Assembly: GCF_024448935.1 (NCBI RefSeq)
Contig: NZ_JAMOIE010000032.1
Location: 1 to 45,601, forward strand
Source of the DNA: Stutzerimonas stutzeri
GTDB lineage: Bacteria > Pseudomonadota > Gammaproteobacteria > Pseudomonadales > Pseudomonadaceae
Direction of reading: 5' to 3'
DNA: 45,601 nucleotides
Part shown: positions 1-8,416 of the stretch, one piece after another
Layout of the letters: each line of letters begins with the position of its first letter
Numbering within the stretch: the first letter of the stretch is position 1
Notes under the pieces: model-generated
Database searches by the model: none
What the model saw: only the letters and a program-made list of their open reading frames with translations
Told to the model about the DNA's origin: nothing
Translations under genes and position numbers: made by a program

Positions 1-605
1 TTGCAGCTTGCATCAAGCGCGCCGTGCTGCCGCGGGTGCTGTCGCTCAAGCAGGTCAAGCAGGTCGCCGCCAGCAGTCCGGTGCCGATCGAAGTGTTTGC
101 CTTCGGCAGCCTGTGCATCATGGCCGAGGGCCGTTGCCACCTGTCTTCCTATCTCACCGGCGAATCACCGAATCTGTGCGGCGTCTGCTCGCCAGCCAAG
201 GCGGTGCGCTGGAGCGAGGAACCGGAGGGGCTGACCTCGCGGCTGAATAACGTGCTCATCGACCGTTACGCCGAAGGCGAGTCAGCCGGCTATCCGACGC
301 TGTGCAAGGGCCGCTTCATGGTCAATGGCGAACGCTTCCACGCACTGGAAGAGCCCACCAGCCTGAATACCCTGGACCTGATTCCTGAGCTCGCCAACAT
401 CGGTGTCACGGCAATGAAGATCGAGGGGCGGCAGCGCAGTCCCGCTTATGTCGAGCAGGTCACTCGCGTCTGGCGCTCGGCGCTGGACGCCTATCTGCAG
501 GCGCCGCAGCGTTATGCCGTGCAGCCAGGCTGGCGCGCAGTGCTCGATGGCTTGTCGGAGGGCTCGCAAACGACCCTCGGCGCTTATCACCGGGCGTGGC
601 AGTGA
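1..605 (+). CDS. ubiU: UbiU, O2-independent ubiquinone hydroxylation protein (5' truncated)
   Basis: This is the C-terminal part of a U32-peptidase-like protein of the UbiU/YhbU type; the frame is open from base 3 and the start lies outside the window. The visible 200 residues contain the cysteine cluster GSLCIMAEGRC, NLCGVCSP and YPTLCKGRF, as expected for the [4Fe-4S] ligands of UbiU, and the family-typical MKIEGRQRSPAYV segment. UbiU works with UbiV in hydroxylating the ubiquinone ring without oxygen, a cytoplasmic step needed for anaerobic respiration. The next gene starts 22 nt downstream and is ubiV, which strongly supports the call. Confidence 0.93.
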   Translation, partial: AACIKRAVLPRVLSLKQVKQVAASSPVPIEVFAFGSLCIMAEGRCHLSSYLTGESPNLCGVCSPAKAVRWSEEPEGLTSRLNNVLIDRYAEGESAGYPTLCKGRFMVNGERFHALEEPTSLNTLDLIPELANIGVTAMKIEGRQRSPAYVEQVTRVWRSALDAYLQAPQRYAVQPGWRAVLDGLSEGSQTTLGAYHRAWQ

Positions 606-627
606 ATCTCTTCAGCAAGGAGCAGTT

Positions 628-1518
628 ATGAAACTCAGCCTAGGCCCCGTGCTGTTCTATTGGGATCGCCAGCAGACGCTGGACTTCTATGCCGACATGG
701 CAGACATGCCGCTCGATGTGATCTATCTCGGGGAAACCGTCTGCTCCAAGCGCCGCGACATGGGGCTCGACGACTGGATTGGTCTGGCGCGTGAGCTGAA
801 ACAGCAATCAGCGGCGCAACTGGTGCTGTCCGGCCTTGCGCTGGTCGAGGCGGCTTCGGAGCTGTCCAGCCTGCGTCGGCTCTGTGAGAACGGCGAGCTG
901 ATGGTCGAAGCCAATGACATGGGTGCGGTGCAGTACCTGTCCGAGAAGGGCGTGCCTTTCGTGGGCGGCCCGGCGCTCAACCTCTACAACGGCCATGCAC
1001 TGGCCGAGCTGGTCAGCAGCGGCATGCAGCGCTGGGTGCCGCCAGTGGAGATTTCCGGGGCGATGATCCGCGACGCGCGTGCGCAGCTGTCCCGGCTCGG
1101 TGTCGCCGTGCCGGAAATCGAGATCTTCGCCTACGGCCACCTTCCGTTGGCGTACTCGGCGCGTTGCTTCACCGCTCGCGCGGAAAATCGGCCGAAGGAC
1201 GATTGCCAGTTCTGCTGCCAGAACTACCCAGAAGGCATCCCGCTGTTGAGCCAGGAAGGCGAGGCGCTGTTCACCATCAATGGCATCCAGACCCTGTCGG
1301 CCTCGGTCAGCAATCTGCTGGCGGACTATCCGGCGCTGGTCGAGAGCGGTGCCGAGCTGCTGCGGCTGAGCCCGCGCGCATCGGGCATGATCGAGGTCGT
1401 TCAGGCATTTGATGCGGTGCGCAAAGGTGGCCTGCCACCGCTCGCCGTCGACGGCTGCAACGGTTACTGGCATGGCCAGCCGGGCATGCTGCGCGCCGAG
1501 GAGGCCGGACTATGCTGA
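628..1518 (+). CDS. ubiV: UbiV, O2-independent ubiquinone hydroxylation protein
   Basis: This 296-residue U32-family protein is the partner of UbiU in O2-independent ubiquinone synthesis. The start at 628 follows an AGGAG ribosome site (AAGGAGCAGTT) and gives the family-typical N-terminus MKLSLGPVLFYW; a longer reading from 448 would overlap ubiU and lacks support. Iron-sulfur ligands are visible as C39 (GETVCSKR), C180 (ARCFTAR) and the C193/C196/C197 cluster (DDCQFCCQ), close to the pattern of E. coli UbiV. It overlaps ubiT by 7 nt, so ubiU, ubiV and ubiT form one operon. In denitrifying pseudomonads this operon supports growth on nitrate, which fits the DNR-like regulator nearby. Confidence 0.95.
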   Translation: MKLSLGPVLFYWDRQQTLDFYADMADMPLDVIYLGETVCSKRRDMGLDDWIGLARELKQQSAAQLVLSGLALVEAASELSSLRRLCENGELMVEANDMGAVQYLSEKGVPFVGGPALNLYNGHALAELVSSGMQRWVPPVEISGAMIRDARAQLSRLGVAVPEIEIFAYGHLPLAYSARCFTARAENRPKDDCQFCCQNYPEGIPLLSQEGEALFTINGIQTLSASVSNLLADYPALVESGAELLRLSPRASGMIEVVQAFDAVRKGGLPPLAVDGCNGYWHGQPGMLRAEEAGLC

Positions 1519-2006
1519 ACCCTCGTGCACATTTATTGAAACTCGGCGAGCACCTGTTGCCGCTGGCCGCGCGAATCCCATTCGCGCTGCAACGTATCGC
1601 CTTGGAGCGCAGCCTGAATCAGCTTTTCGCTGAGCCATTGGCTGAGGATGCCTTCCAGGCCTTGGAAGGCCACTGGATGCGCCTGGAAGTCGTCGACCTC
1701 AAGCTGGGCTGGTGCCTGAGCTGCGACCGGCAGAAGTTGCGCATCGCCGAGCAGGCGCCGGTCCAGGTCACCATCCGTGGCAACTGGCGTGAGTTCCTGT
1801 TGCTCGCCAGTCGGCAGGAAGACCCGGACACCCTGTTCTTCAGACGCCGGCTAGTGATCGAGGGGGATACCGAGCTCGGCCTGGCCATCAAGAACCTGAT
1901 CGACAGCCTCGACCCGGACCTGCTGCCGCCCTGGCTATGGAACGTGCTGCAGGGTGCCGGTGCTCAAGCCCGTAGGGCCGAATTTATTCGGCCGCGGGTT
2001 TTGTGA
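1512..2006 (+). CDS. ubiT: UbiT, SCP2-domain ubiquinone accessory protein
   Basis: This 164-residue protein has an SCP2/sterol-carrier-like fold, seen in the stretch from LEVVDLKLGWCLSCD through RRRLVIEGDTELGLAIKNLID. UbiT (YhbT) is the accessory, lipid-binding factor of the O2-independent ubiquinone pathway. It starts inside the end of ubiV and is translationally coupled to it. The odd point is the C-terminus: after WNVLQGAG the last residues (RRAEFIRPRVL) and the stop codon are encoded by a REP-like palindrome at about 1971-2032, so the tail is probably not ancestral. Identity is secure; the exact ancestral end is not. Confidence 0.92.
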   Translation: MLNPRAHLLKLGEHLLPLAARIPFALQRIALERSLNQLFAEPLAEDAFQALEGHWMRLEVVDLKLGWCLSCDRQKLRIAEQAPVQVTIRGNWREFLLLASRQEDPDTLFFRRRLVIEGDTELGLAIKNLIDSLDPDLLPPWLWNVLQGAGAQARRAEFIRPRVL

Positions 2007-2032
2007 AGGCCGAACCAGTCCGGGCCTACGGC
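1971..2032. repeat. REP-like doublet at the 3' end of ubiT
   Basis: A GTAGGGCCGAAT half with an internal inverted repeat (GGCCGAAtttaTTCGGCC) is followed 13 nt later by an inverted second half ending in GGGCCTACGG. The first half is close to the palindrome near 10162 in this window. The arrangement is that of a Pseudomonas REPIN. It supplies the last codons of ubiT and may also end transcription. Confidence 0.7.
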
Positions 2033-2141
2033 TTTTCTTCCATCCGAAAGGGGCGGGTCCGTCGAGCGTGCAGCGAAGCGTGTTGGCCGCAAGCGGCTTG
2101 CCGAGGCCAACGCAGGTAGCAGGTAGTTGTTCATCTGTCTG

Positions 2142-2537
2142 CTAGACCGAGTGCAGCCGGTGCCGCGGTTGCATGCGGTCGCTGGCAATGATGTTGCGCA
2201 TGTCCTCGAGCAAGGCATCGGCTTCGGCTTCGGAGCACTCTTCGCGGTAGCGCTTGCGCAGTCCGTAACTGCTGAGGGTGATGTGGACGTTCGCGACTAC
2301 GCCGTGCTGCGCCAGGCAGGCGCGTGCGCAATGCAGCGGGCAGCCGTCGATGGCCAGGATCGCTCGGCCAGAGTTGGCCTTGCTGACCAGCGAGCTGACC
2401 CGGCCGCCGACACCGGCAATGCAGGACATTTCGGCCAGACCGGCACGATCCAGGCGCACCGCGAGGGGATTGGCCAGTTGCGCCACGTTGGAACAACCCG
2501 AGCAGGCATGGACGAGGGGCAGGCGGGGTGCGGACAT
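2142..2537 (-). CDS. Putative zinc-binding protein, DGC-domain family
   Basis: This 131-residue protein shows the DGC-family pattern: HACSGCSNVAQLAN at the N-terminus, MSCIAGVGG in the middle and DGCPLHCARACL near residue 65-75. These conserved cysteines are expected to bind a metal. No reaction is established for the family. The start at 2537 follows a GGGAGAA ribosome site; an upstream Met at 2582 lacks one. The gene lies about 100 nt downstream of the DNR-like regulator on the same strand and may be co-transcribed with it, which would link it by inference to anaerobic or NO metabolism. Confidence 0.82.
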   Translation of the reverse strand: MSAPRLPLVHACSGCSNVAQLANPLAVRLDRAGLAEMSCIAGVGGRVSSLVSKANSGRAILAIDGCPLHCARACLAQHGVVANVHITLSSYGLRKRYREECSEAEADALLEDMRNIIASDRMQPRHRLHSV

Positions 2538-2634
2538 GCGCTTCTCCCGATTCGAAAGGGCCAGCGAAAGTATCCGGGCCAATCCAAGGGTGGCCCATGA
2601 CGATCGTCAGGAAGCGGGGGCAATCCGTCGCAGC

Positions 2635-3312
2635 TCAGGCCTGATAAGCGGCCAGGCCCCGGCTGTCGAGTATCTCGATGCGCCGGCGCTGTACGCTGAT
2701 CATTCCCGACTCGATCAGCCGATGCAGGATGCGCGAAAAGGTCTCCGGCTGAATGCCCAGCTTGGAGGCGATCAGACGCTTGGGCACATCGAGGGTCACC
2801 ACGCCGCTGTCGTCCTCTTGCGACTGATAGAGAAAGCGCACCACCCGATGACTGGCGTTGGCCAGCGTCAGGGTGTCGATTTCGTTCAGACGCTGATGCA
2901 GCCGAATGCTCAGGGTGCCGAGTATGTCCAGGCAGATGCTCGGGTGTTGCTCGAGCATGCGCCGGTAGTGCGGGCCGTTGAGGCTGGCGAGGAGGCTGGC
3001 CTTCAGTGCCGTGGCGCTGACCGGATAGTTCGGCGCGCCAGTGAACAGCAAGGCTTCGGCAAATGACTCGCCAGCGCGGATGACCTCGACCAGTTTTTCC
3101 TGGCCGTCGCAGACTACGCGGTGCAGTTTCACCTGACCGCTGAACAGAAAATAGAACCGCTCCGCCTTGTCGCCTTGATGAAACAGCGAGGCACCGGCGG
3201 GCAGCCGCTTGAGGTTGGCCGAGGCGCACACGTCCTGTAGCGCGGCTTCGGGCAATCGGCTGAACAGGTGGTGTCGGCGGAGGTCCGCGACGAGGGATGT
3301 TTCGGTCAGCAT
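2635..3312 (-). CDS. dnr: Crp/Fnr-family regulator, DNR type
   Basis: This 225-residue regulator has an N-terminal cyclic-nucleotide-binding-like sensor domain (residues about 15-120, with LPAGASLFHQGDKAERFYFLFSGQVKL) and a C-terminal Crp-type helix-turn-helix (PKRLIASKLGIQPETFSRILHRL). It has no N-terminal cysteine cluster, so it is not an oxygen-sensing Fnr/Anr. The long-helix sequence RLHQRLNEIDTLTLANASHRVVRFL resembles Pseudomonas DNR, the haem-based NO sensor of denitrification genes. The start at 3312 matches the family; an in-frame Met 18 codons upstream would add an atypical leader. The ubiUVT and DGC genes beside it fit an anaerobic regulon. Several DNR paralogues exist in P. stutzeri, so which one this is remains open. 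Confidence 0.82.
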   Translation of the reverse strand: MLTETSLVADLRRHHLFSRLPEAALQDVCASANLKRLPAGASLFHQGDKAERFYFLFSGQVKLHRVVCDGQEKLVEVIRAGESFAEALLFTGAPNYPVSATALKASLLASLNGPHYRRMLEQHPSICLDILGTLSIRLHQRLNEIDTLTLANASHRVVRFLYQSQEDDSGVVTLDVPKRLIASKLGIQPETFSRILHRLIESGMISVQRRRIEILDSRGLAAYQA

Positions 3313-3448
3313 GGTTCCTCCACCGGCACCTGTCCGGGATGGTTCGACGTTGCATCCTAGGAGCACGCATCGCCCCCTTCCTTGATCGCAGACAAGATCG
3401 TCGGCCGCGGTTGCCTCGGAGTCATTTTAAAAATACCGCCAAGGTGAA

Positions 3449-3462
3449 TTGACGATGGCCAA
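3449..3462 (-). promoter_or_regulatory. Possible Anr/Dnr (FNR-type) box upstream of dnr-like gene
   Basis: Read on the minus strand the site is TTGGCCATCGTCAA, against the consensus TTGATNNNNATCAA. Seven of the ten specified positions match. It lies about 140 nt upstream of the regulator start in the intergenic space after ftrD. The match is partial, so this is a suggestion of auto- or Anr-control only. Confidence 0.35.
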
Positions 3463-3540
3463 TTCGCTCGCGGCCGCAATTGCCTGCATTTCACATCATC
3501 AAACCCTGGACGCGGCGTGGCGGTGCGTTGGCGGTACGAA

Positions 3541-4917
3541 TCAGCTCCAACCCCAGAACTGCAGATACCAGCCGTAACCAACCACCGCGGTCGCCAGCCC
3601 CACGCAACCGAATGCCGCCATCCGACGCAACCCATTGGCGCCATGGCGGCTGATCACGCGCCAGGCCAGGTAGAGGCTCCAGCCGACGGCACCGACCAGC
3701 AGCAGCGCGCGGGTCGGCTGCGCCCAGGCAAGGATGAAACCCTCGTAGCGCAGCAGTTTGATGGTGGTGGCTGAAAGACCGAGAAAAAGTCCGGCGCCGC
3801 CCAGCGGCGTCAGGGTTAGCGCCAGGTGATGAAACACGTTGTCGCCGCGGCTCATCAGCCTCACCGCACCTTGCAACAGCAGCCACAGGGCCCCACCGAT
3901 CAGCAGTGAGCTGGCACCGATGTAGGTGAGGATCGCCGCACCGTCGAGCCAGGTGAAGGCGTCGTTGGCCTGCGGGTAGTGGGTCAGCAGCCACCAGGGC
4001 GCGTTGGCCTCCAGCGGCCAGAAGAGGTCGCGATCGACCAGCCATTCGGCGGCGCTCTGTTTGAGGGTGATGAACCAGGGGCTGACCGTCCACTGGAAGG
4101 CGCCCATGGCCAGCCCGATCATGCCGAACAGCAGCAGCGTGCTGTCCCAATGACCCTGTTGCGGCTGGTTGCCAAGGATGAGGATTTCCTCGTTCGGCGA
4201 GCGGGCGGCCAGCGCCACGGCGCCGCGCTGGCCACTGCAGCGACCACAGGCGTGGCACTCGCTGTTGCCTTGCATGCGGCGGATGTCGATCAGCGGCGCG
4301 CAGTTGGGGGTCGCCAGCTTCGGTCCCTGATTGGCCTGCCAGCGTTCTTCGTCGACCTTGTAGTGCATCGGCGCCAGACGGGCGAGCAGGCCGAACACGC
4401 CGGTGACCGGGCACAGGTGCCGGCACCAGACGCGTTTGCCCCGACCATAAAGAAAACCGACGATCATCGCCGCGACGGTCGAGCCGCCGAGAATCAGCGC
4501 GGCGGCGCGGCCATAGTCATAAACGCTGATCAGCTGGCCGTAGACGGTGGTCAGCACGAAGGCGATGGTTGGCCAGCCGCTCCAGCGAATCCACAGCGGT
4601 GTGCGCTTGTTCAGCCCGCGCCAGCTGATCCATTCGCTGAGCGAGCCTTCCGGGCAGAGCACGCCGCACCAGAGCCGGCCGAACAGCACCATCGACAGCA
4701 GCACGAACGGCCACCACAGCCCCCAGAACAGGAACTGGGCGAACACCGTGATGTTGTCCAGCATGCGCGCTTCGGAAGGCGGCAGCGAAAGCATCGCTGG
4801 CACCAGCAGCAGGACCAGATAGAAGCCGACCACCAGCCACTGGATCAGGCGGATGGTCCTGGCGTGCTGGCGCAGCAGGTCGCCGATGCGTGCCAGCCGG
4901 GAGGCGTTGGTGATCAT
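3541..4917 (-). CDS. ftrD: FtrD-like polyferredoxin membrane protein of ferrous iron uptake
   Basis: This 458-residue inner-membrane protein has about six or more hydrophobic segments and ferredoxin-type cysteine motifs: C84GVLCP, C165RHLCP and C221HACGRC. This is the NapH/NosR-like polyferredoxin arrangement, expected to carry electrons across or along the membrane. In FtrABCD systems FtrD is thought to supply or accept electrons for iron transport by FtrC. The start at 4917 overlaps the ftrC stop in an ATGA arrangement, which decides it over an upstream Met at 4968. It is the last gene of the operon. NosR/NapH homologues share these motifs, but the gene neighbours favour FtrD. Confidence 0.87.
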   Translation of the reverse strand: MITNASRLARIGDLLRQHARTIRLIQWLVVGFYLVLLLVPAMLSLPPSEARMLDNITVFAQFLFWGLWWPFVLLSMVLFGRLWCGVLCPEGSLSEWISWRGLNKRTPLWIRWSGWPTIAFVLTTVYGQLISVYDYGRAAALILGGSTVAAMIVGFLYGRGKRVWCRHLCPVTGVFGLLARLAPMHYKVDEERWQANQGPKLATPNCAPLIDIRRMQGNSECHACGRCSGQRGAVALAARSPNEEILILGNQPQQGHWDSTLLLFGMIGLAMGAFQWTVSPWFITLKQSAAEWLVDRDLFWPLEANAPWWLLTHYPQANDAFTWLDGAAILTYIGASSLLIGGALWLLLQGAVRLMSRGDNVFHHLALTLTPLGGAGLFLGLSATTIKLLRYEGFILAWAQPTRALLLVGAVGWSLYLAWRVISRHGANGLRRMAAFGCVGLATAVVGYGWYLQFWGWS

Positions 4918-5771
4918 GCGGTGCGCGCCTCCAGCCGATCCGCCGCCTTCGGTCGCAGCCAGGCCCATACCGCCAGCCAGTAAAGCGCCATGAGAATGAC
5001 CGCCGCCAGCGATGGCATCGCCCGGTAGCCGGTCAACCCGGCGAGGGTGCTGCCCAGGGTGCCGCCGTCATCGAGCAGGGCCGAGGTGTCCCAGACCGGG
5101 TCACCGAAAACGGTGTAAAGCACTTCAGGCACGTCCATGCCCATCAGCTGGCCGCTGAAGCGGTCGAGGCCGGCCATCAGCAGGGCCGCGCCGAGCAACA
5201 GCAGCAGCGCCTCGCTGACCTTGAAGAAGCGCTTCCAGGAGAACAGCCGGCTGCCGGCCTGCAGTGCCGCGTAGCTCAGCAGCGCGAGCGCAAAGCCCAG
5301 CACACCGCCGATGACGAAACCGGTCAGGTCCGAACCGTCCTGCTGATGGCCGATGCCGTACAGAAACACCACCGTTTCGCTGCCCTCACGCGCCACAGCG
5401 AGCATCGCCAGTACCAGCAAGCCGATGCCACTGCCCTGGCTAAGGTGCGCGGCGGCGCTGTCGACCAGATTGCGTCTGAGATCGCGCCCATGGTGGTGCA
5501 TCCAGCCGACCATCTGCAGGATCAGCAGGGCGGCGGCCACCAGCATGGCGCACTGGAACCACTCGCCAGCCGGCCCGGCCAGCCAGTCGCCGGCGCTGAG
5601 AATGCCCCAGGCCAGCAGCGAGGCCAGGCCGACCCCGGCGCCCACACCGCTCCAGAGCATGCGCAGCGCATGACGGTTGTCCGGTTGCTGGCTCAGCCAG
5701 GCATGCAGGATGCCGATGACCAGCAGCGCTTCGACGCTTTCGCGCCAGACGATGAACATTGATTCGCCCAT
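4914..5771 (-). CDS. ftrC: FtrC-like iron permease, FTR1/EfeU family
   Basis: This 285-residue polytopic membrane protein carries the two iron-permease signatures REXXE: R10-E14 in WRESVEALL and R128-E132 in AREGSETVV. These glutamates form the iron path in the Ftr1/EfeU family. About seven transmembrane segments can be drawn. It sits between the cupredoxin gene (21 nt upstream) and ftrD (4-nt overlap), so it is part of a tight operon. The presumed role is moving iron, oxidised or handed over by FtrA/FtrB, across the inner membrane. Confidence 0.93.
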   Translation of the reverse strand: MGESMFIVWRESVEALLVIGILHAWLSQQPDNRHALRMLWSGVGAGVGLASLLAWGILSAGDWLAGPAGEWFQCAMLVAAALLILQMVGWMHHHGRDLRRNLVDSAAAHLSQGSGIGLLVLAMLAVAREGSETVVFLYGIGHQQDGSDLTGFVIGGVLGFALALLSYAALQAGSRLFSWKRFFKVSEALLLLLGAALLMAGLDRFSGQLMGMDVPEVLYTVFGDPVWDTSALLDDGGTLGSTLAGLTGYRAMPSLAAVILMALYWLAVWAWLRPKAADRLEARTA

Positions 5772-5792
5772 GTCGCTTCTCCTGTGCAGAGA

Positions 5793-6125
5793 CTACTTGG
5801 CGATGATTTCGCCTTCCGGGAGGTCCATGTGGAACTCATCGAAGAAGGGGTAGCGGCCCGGTTTGAGCGGATGAATCACGACGAACGAGGTGACGCCCGG
5901 CGAGAGCACCTTTTCCACCCGCAGGGGCGTGCTCTCGAACTCGGTCGGCCCCTTGCCGGCGTTGATCACGACGATCTTGAAGCGCTGGCGAGCCGGCACT
6001 TCGATGGTGGCCGGCTCGAAATGGCCGTCGCGGATGGTCAACTCATAGGTCGGCAGACCGGCCTGGGCGCTGCCGGCAAAGCCGGCCGCGAGCAGGGCGA
6101 GGGCTGGAAGCAGGATGCGTTGCAT
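5793..6125 (-). CDS. ftrB: FtrB-like periplasmic cupredoxin-domain protein
   Basis: This 110-residue protein has a clear signal peptide (residues 1-22, ending SAQA before GLPTYEL) and a cupredoxin-like beta sandwich ending in RYPFFDEFHMDLPEGEI. It contains no cysteine, so it lacks the Cys ligand of classical blue copper sites; this is usual for this iron-transport subfamily and argues against a simple plastocyanin role. The gene lies 13 nt downstream of the P19 gene and 21 nt upstream of ftrC. FtrB is proposed to act with FtrA in periplasmic iron oxidation or binding. Confidence 0.87.
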   Translation of the reverse strand: MQRILLPALALLAAGFAGSAQAGLPTYELTIRDGHFEPATIEVPARQRFKIVVINAGKGPTEFESTPLRVEKVLSPGVTSFVVIHPLKPGRYPFFDEFHMDLPEGEIIAK

Positions 6126-6138
6126 GCTGACCTCCGGC

Positions 6139-6672
6139 TCAGTAGCCGCCTTTCTTGCCGATGCCGGCGTAGGTGAACGCGTAGTTCAGCGTGCACGGTT
6201 CGAACCAGGGCGCGACGCCGGTTTCCTTGTCGACGTGACGGCCGAACGTGGCATGCTTGCCGTCTGGCGGCGAGACGGTGAAGGTCAGCTGATACTTGCC
6301 CGGGCCCATCAGCTTGACGTTGTCGCCATAGTGCGGACCGTCATTGGCCACCATCGGGTGAAAGTCGCCTTCGATTTTTTCGTCCGAGCCTTGCTTGCTC
6401 AGCGAGTAACGGATGTTGAGATAGGAAACGAAGCTGCCTTCCTGCCAGCCGTTGCGGTTGCCTTCGGTGGCGGCGATGTCGGCTTCCAGATGCACATCAG
6501 AGTTGGCGGCGTCGAGCATCATGCCGGCAGGCTCCATTTCGACCGGCTGCAGGTAAACGGCAGCGACCTCCATACCGCCGCATTGTTGCGGTTCACCGAT
6601 GGGGTATTCCTTGGCCTGGGCGAGGGAAGGGAGCAGCAACGACGCGATGGCGAGGGTAGCGGGAATGCGCAT
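6139..6672 (-). CDS. ftrA: FtrA/P19-like periplasmic iron-binding protein
   Basis: This 177-residue protein has a signal peptide (MRIPATLAIA to LAQA, cleavage near residue 20). The start at 6672 is preceded by TTCGGAGG, a strong ribosome site, and excludes a longer reading from 6750. Metal ligands known from Campylobacter P19 are recognisable: H61 and E63 in VHLEAD, M107 and H114 in HPMVANDGPHYG, and a later histidine in FGRHVD. The spacing of the first four matches P19. It heads the ftrABCD operon, which is used for ferrous iron at low pH or under iron limitation in other bacteria. Confidence 0.9.
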   Translation of the reverse strand: MRIPATLAIASLLLPSLAQAKEYPIGEPQQCGGMEVAAVYLQPVEMEPAGMMLDAANSDVHLEADIAATEGNRNGWQEGSFVSYLNIRYSLSKQGSDEKIEGDFHPMVANDGPHYGDNVKLMGPGKYQLTFTVSPPDGKHATFGRHVDKETGVAPWFEPCTLNYAFTYAGIGKKGGY

Positions 6673-6732
6673 GAAGCCTCCGAAGAGATTGGGTGGTTGA
6701 TGCAGGAAAGGATCGCACCTGTGATGCTTAAC

Positions 6733-6751
6733 GATAACGATTCGCGTCAAT
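6733..6751 (-). promoter_or_regulatory. Possible Fur box upstream of ftrA
   Basis: On the minus strand the site contains AATCGTTATC, nine of ten matches to one half of the Fur consensus (AATCATTATC); the other half is poor. It lies about 60 nt upstream of ftrA, the right place for iron repression of the operon. Confidence 0.4.
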
Positions 6752-7002
6752 TTTGGGGGAAATATTTTGTAACGTACACCCTGGGTCGTCCTGTGTCGCT
6801 GCGCTTGATAACGCGGAAGGCGGCGTCTTGAGGGGCTCTGGAGTCGTTTCTGCGTTGAGTTGTCACAGTCTGATCGCGTGTTTTGACAAAAGCGCTCTCA
6901 TCGCTGCGGCTATGGTCGGGCGTTGTGTCGAGAGATCGATTAAATGCTGCGAGGAAGATCGATAGGCGCCTACCATATGCGCTTTCGGAGTCGGGGAATT
7001 TC

Positions 7003-8412
7003 ATGACTCAAGCTGTACTGGACGCCAGAACCGCCCGCGTATTGCCGTGGCTGGTCGCCATCGCATTCTTCATGCAGACCCTTGATGGCACCATCCTCAA
7101 CACCGCCTTGCCGGCCATGGCCCGCGACCTTGCCGAAGACCCGCTGCGCATGCAGGGAGTGGTCATCGCCTACATGCTCACCGTGGCGTTGCTGATTCCG
7201 GCCTCGGGCTGGGTAGCGGATCGCTTTGGTGCCCGGCGGATCTTCTTTTCCGCCATTGTGCTGTTCACGCTCGGTTCACTGTTGTGCGCGATGAGCATCA
7301 GCTTCAATCAATTGGTGATGTCGCGCGTCGTGCAGGCGGTAGGCGGCGCGCTGATGCTGCCGGTGGGGCGTCTGGTGATATTGCGCGCCTACCCGCGCAG
7401 CGAATTCGTGCGGGTGATGACCTTCATCGCGCTGCCGGGGATGGTCGGGCCATTGATCGGGCCGACGCTGGGCGGTTGGTTGGTCGAATACGCCTCCTGG
7501 CACTGGATTTTCCTGATCAATCTGCCGGTGGGGTTGATTGGCTGCATCGCCGCGCTTCGTTTCATGCCCGACCTGAAGAGCAGCGAGCGGATGCGCTTCG
7601 ATACGGTCGGCTTCTTGCTGTTTGGCGGCGCGATGGTGCTGGTCACCATTGCGCTCGAAGGTCTGGGTGAAATGCAGATGCCCCACGCCCGCGTTCTATT
7701 GCTAATGGTGATTGGCAGCGCTTGCCTGGCGGCCTACTGGTTACGCGCCGGGCACATCGACAAACCGCTGTTCAGCCCGTCCCTGTTTCACACCCGCAGC
7801 TTTGCCGTCGGCATCTTCGGCAATCTGTTTGCGCGCCTGGGCAGTGGGGCGCTGCCTTTCCTGTTGCCGTTGCTGCTGCAGGTCGCGCTGGGCTACTCCC
7901 CGGCGCAGGCGGGCATGAGCATGATTCCGTTGGCGCTCGGCGCGATGTTCGTCAAGCCATTGGCCAAGCCACTGATCGACCGCCTCGGCTATCGGCGCAT
8001 TCTGATCGGCAACACCCTGTTGCTGGGCAGCCTGATCGCCAGTTTGGCGACCATCGACGGGCAGACTCCGACGGTACTGTTGCTCGTACACCTGAGCCTG
8101 GTCGGCATGGTCAATTCGATGCAGTTCACCGCGATGAATACCGTGACCCTGGTGGGGCTCAGCAACCAGAACGCCAGCAGCGGCAACAGCCTGCTATCGG
8201 TGGTGGTGCAACTGTCGATGAGCCTGGGCGTGGCCTCGGCCGGCGCCTTGCTGGGCGGCTTCACGGTCCCGGGCGCCGACGGCGCGGCCGTGCTGCAAGC
8301 GTTTCACCTGACGTTCCTGTGCATCGGCGCGATGTCGATGCTGGCCGCGACATTGTTCTTTCAGCTCGACAGCAAGCAGGTCATGGCCGCCCGGCTCATC
8401 GACGACGAGTGA
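7003..8412 (+). CDS. MFS multidrug exporter, DHA2 (EmrB/QacA, MdtD-like)
   Basis: This 469-residue, highly hydrophobic protein belongs to the DHA2 drug:proton antiporters. Typical motifs are LDGTILNTALPAMARDL in TM1 (motif D1), GWVADRFGARRIF between TM2 and TM3 (motif A) and GPTLGGWLVEYASWHWIF in TM5 (motif C). It resembles E. coli MdtD, although no mdtABC genes are present here. The start at 7003 gives the family-typical short N-terminus before TM1; an in-frame Met 40 codons upstream lies in the promoter region. It is divergent from ftrA with 330 nt between them, and convergent with the next small gene. Substrate unknown. Confidence 0.88.
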   Translation: MTQAVLDARTARVLPWLVAIAFFMQTLDGTILNTALPAMARDLAEDPLRMQGVVIAYMLTVALLIPASGWVADRFGARRIFFSAIVLFTLGSLLCAMSISFNQLVMSRVVQAVGGALMLPVGRLVILRAYPRSEFVRVMTFIALPGMVGPLIGPTLGGWLVEYASWHWIFLINLPVGLIGCIAALRFMPDLKSSERMRFDTVGFLLFGGAMVLVTIALEGLGEMQMPHARVLLLMVIGSACLAAYWLRAGHIDKPLFSPSLFHTRSFAVGIFGNLFARLGSGALPFLLPLLLQVALGYSPAQAGMSMIPLALGAMFVKPLAKPLIDRLGYRRILIGNTLLLGSLIASLATIDGQTPTVLLLVHLSLVGMVNSMQFTAMNTVTLVGLSNQNASSGNSLLSVVVQLSMSLGVASAGALLGGFTVPGADGAAVLQAFHLTFLCIGAMSMLAATLFFQLDSKQVMAARLIDDE

Positions 8413-8416
8413 CAGA

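Noticed and set aside
2278..3370. Long frames on both strands overlapping the DGC and dnr genes
   Set aside because: They are out-of-frame shadows of two genes with clear domain motifs.
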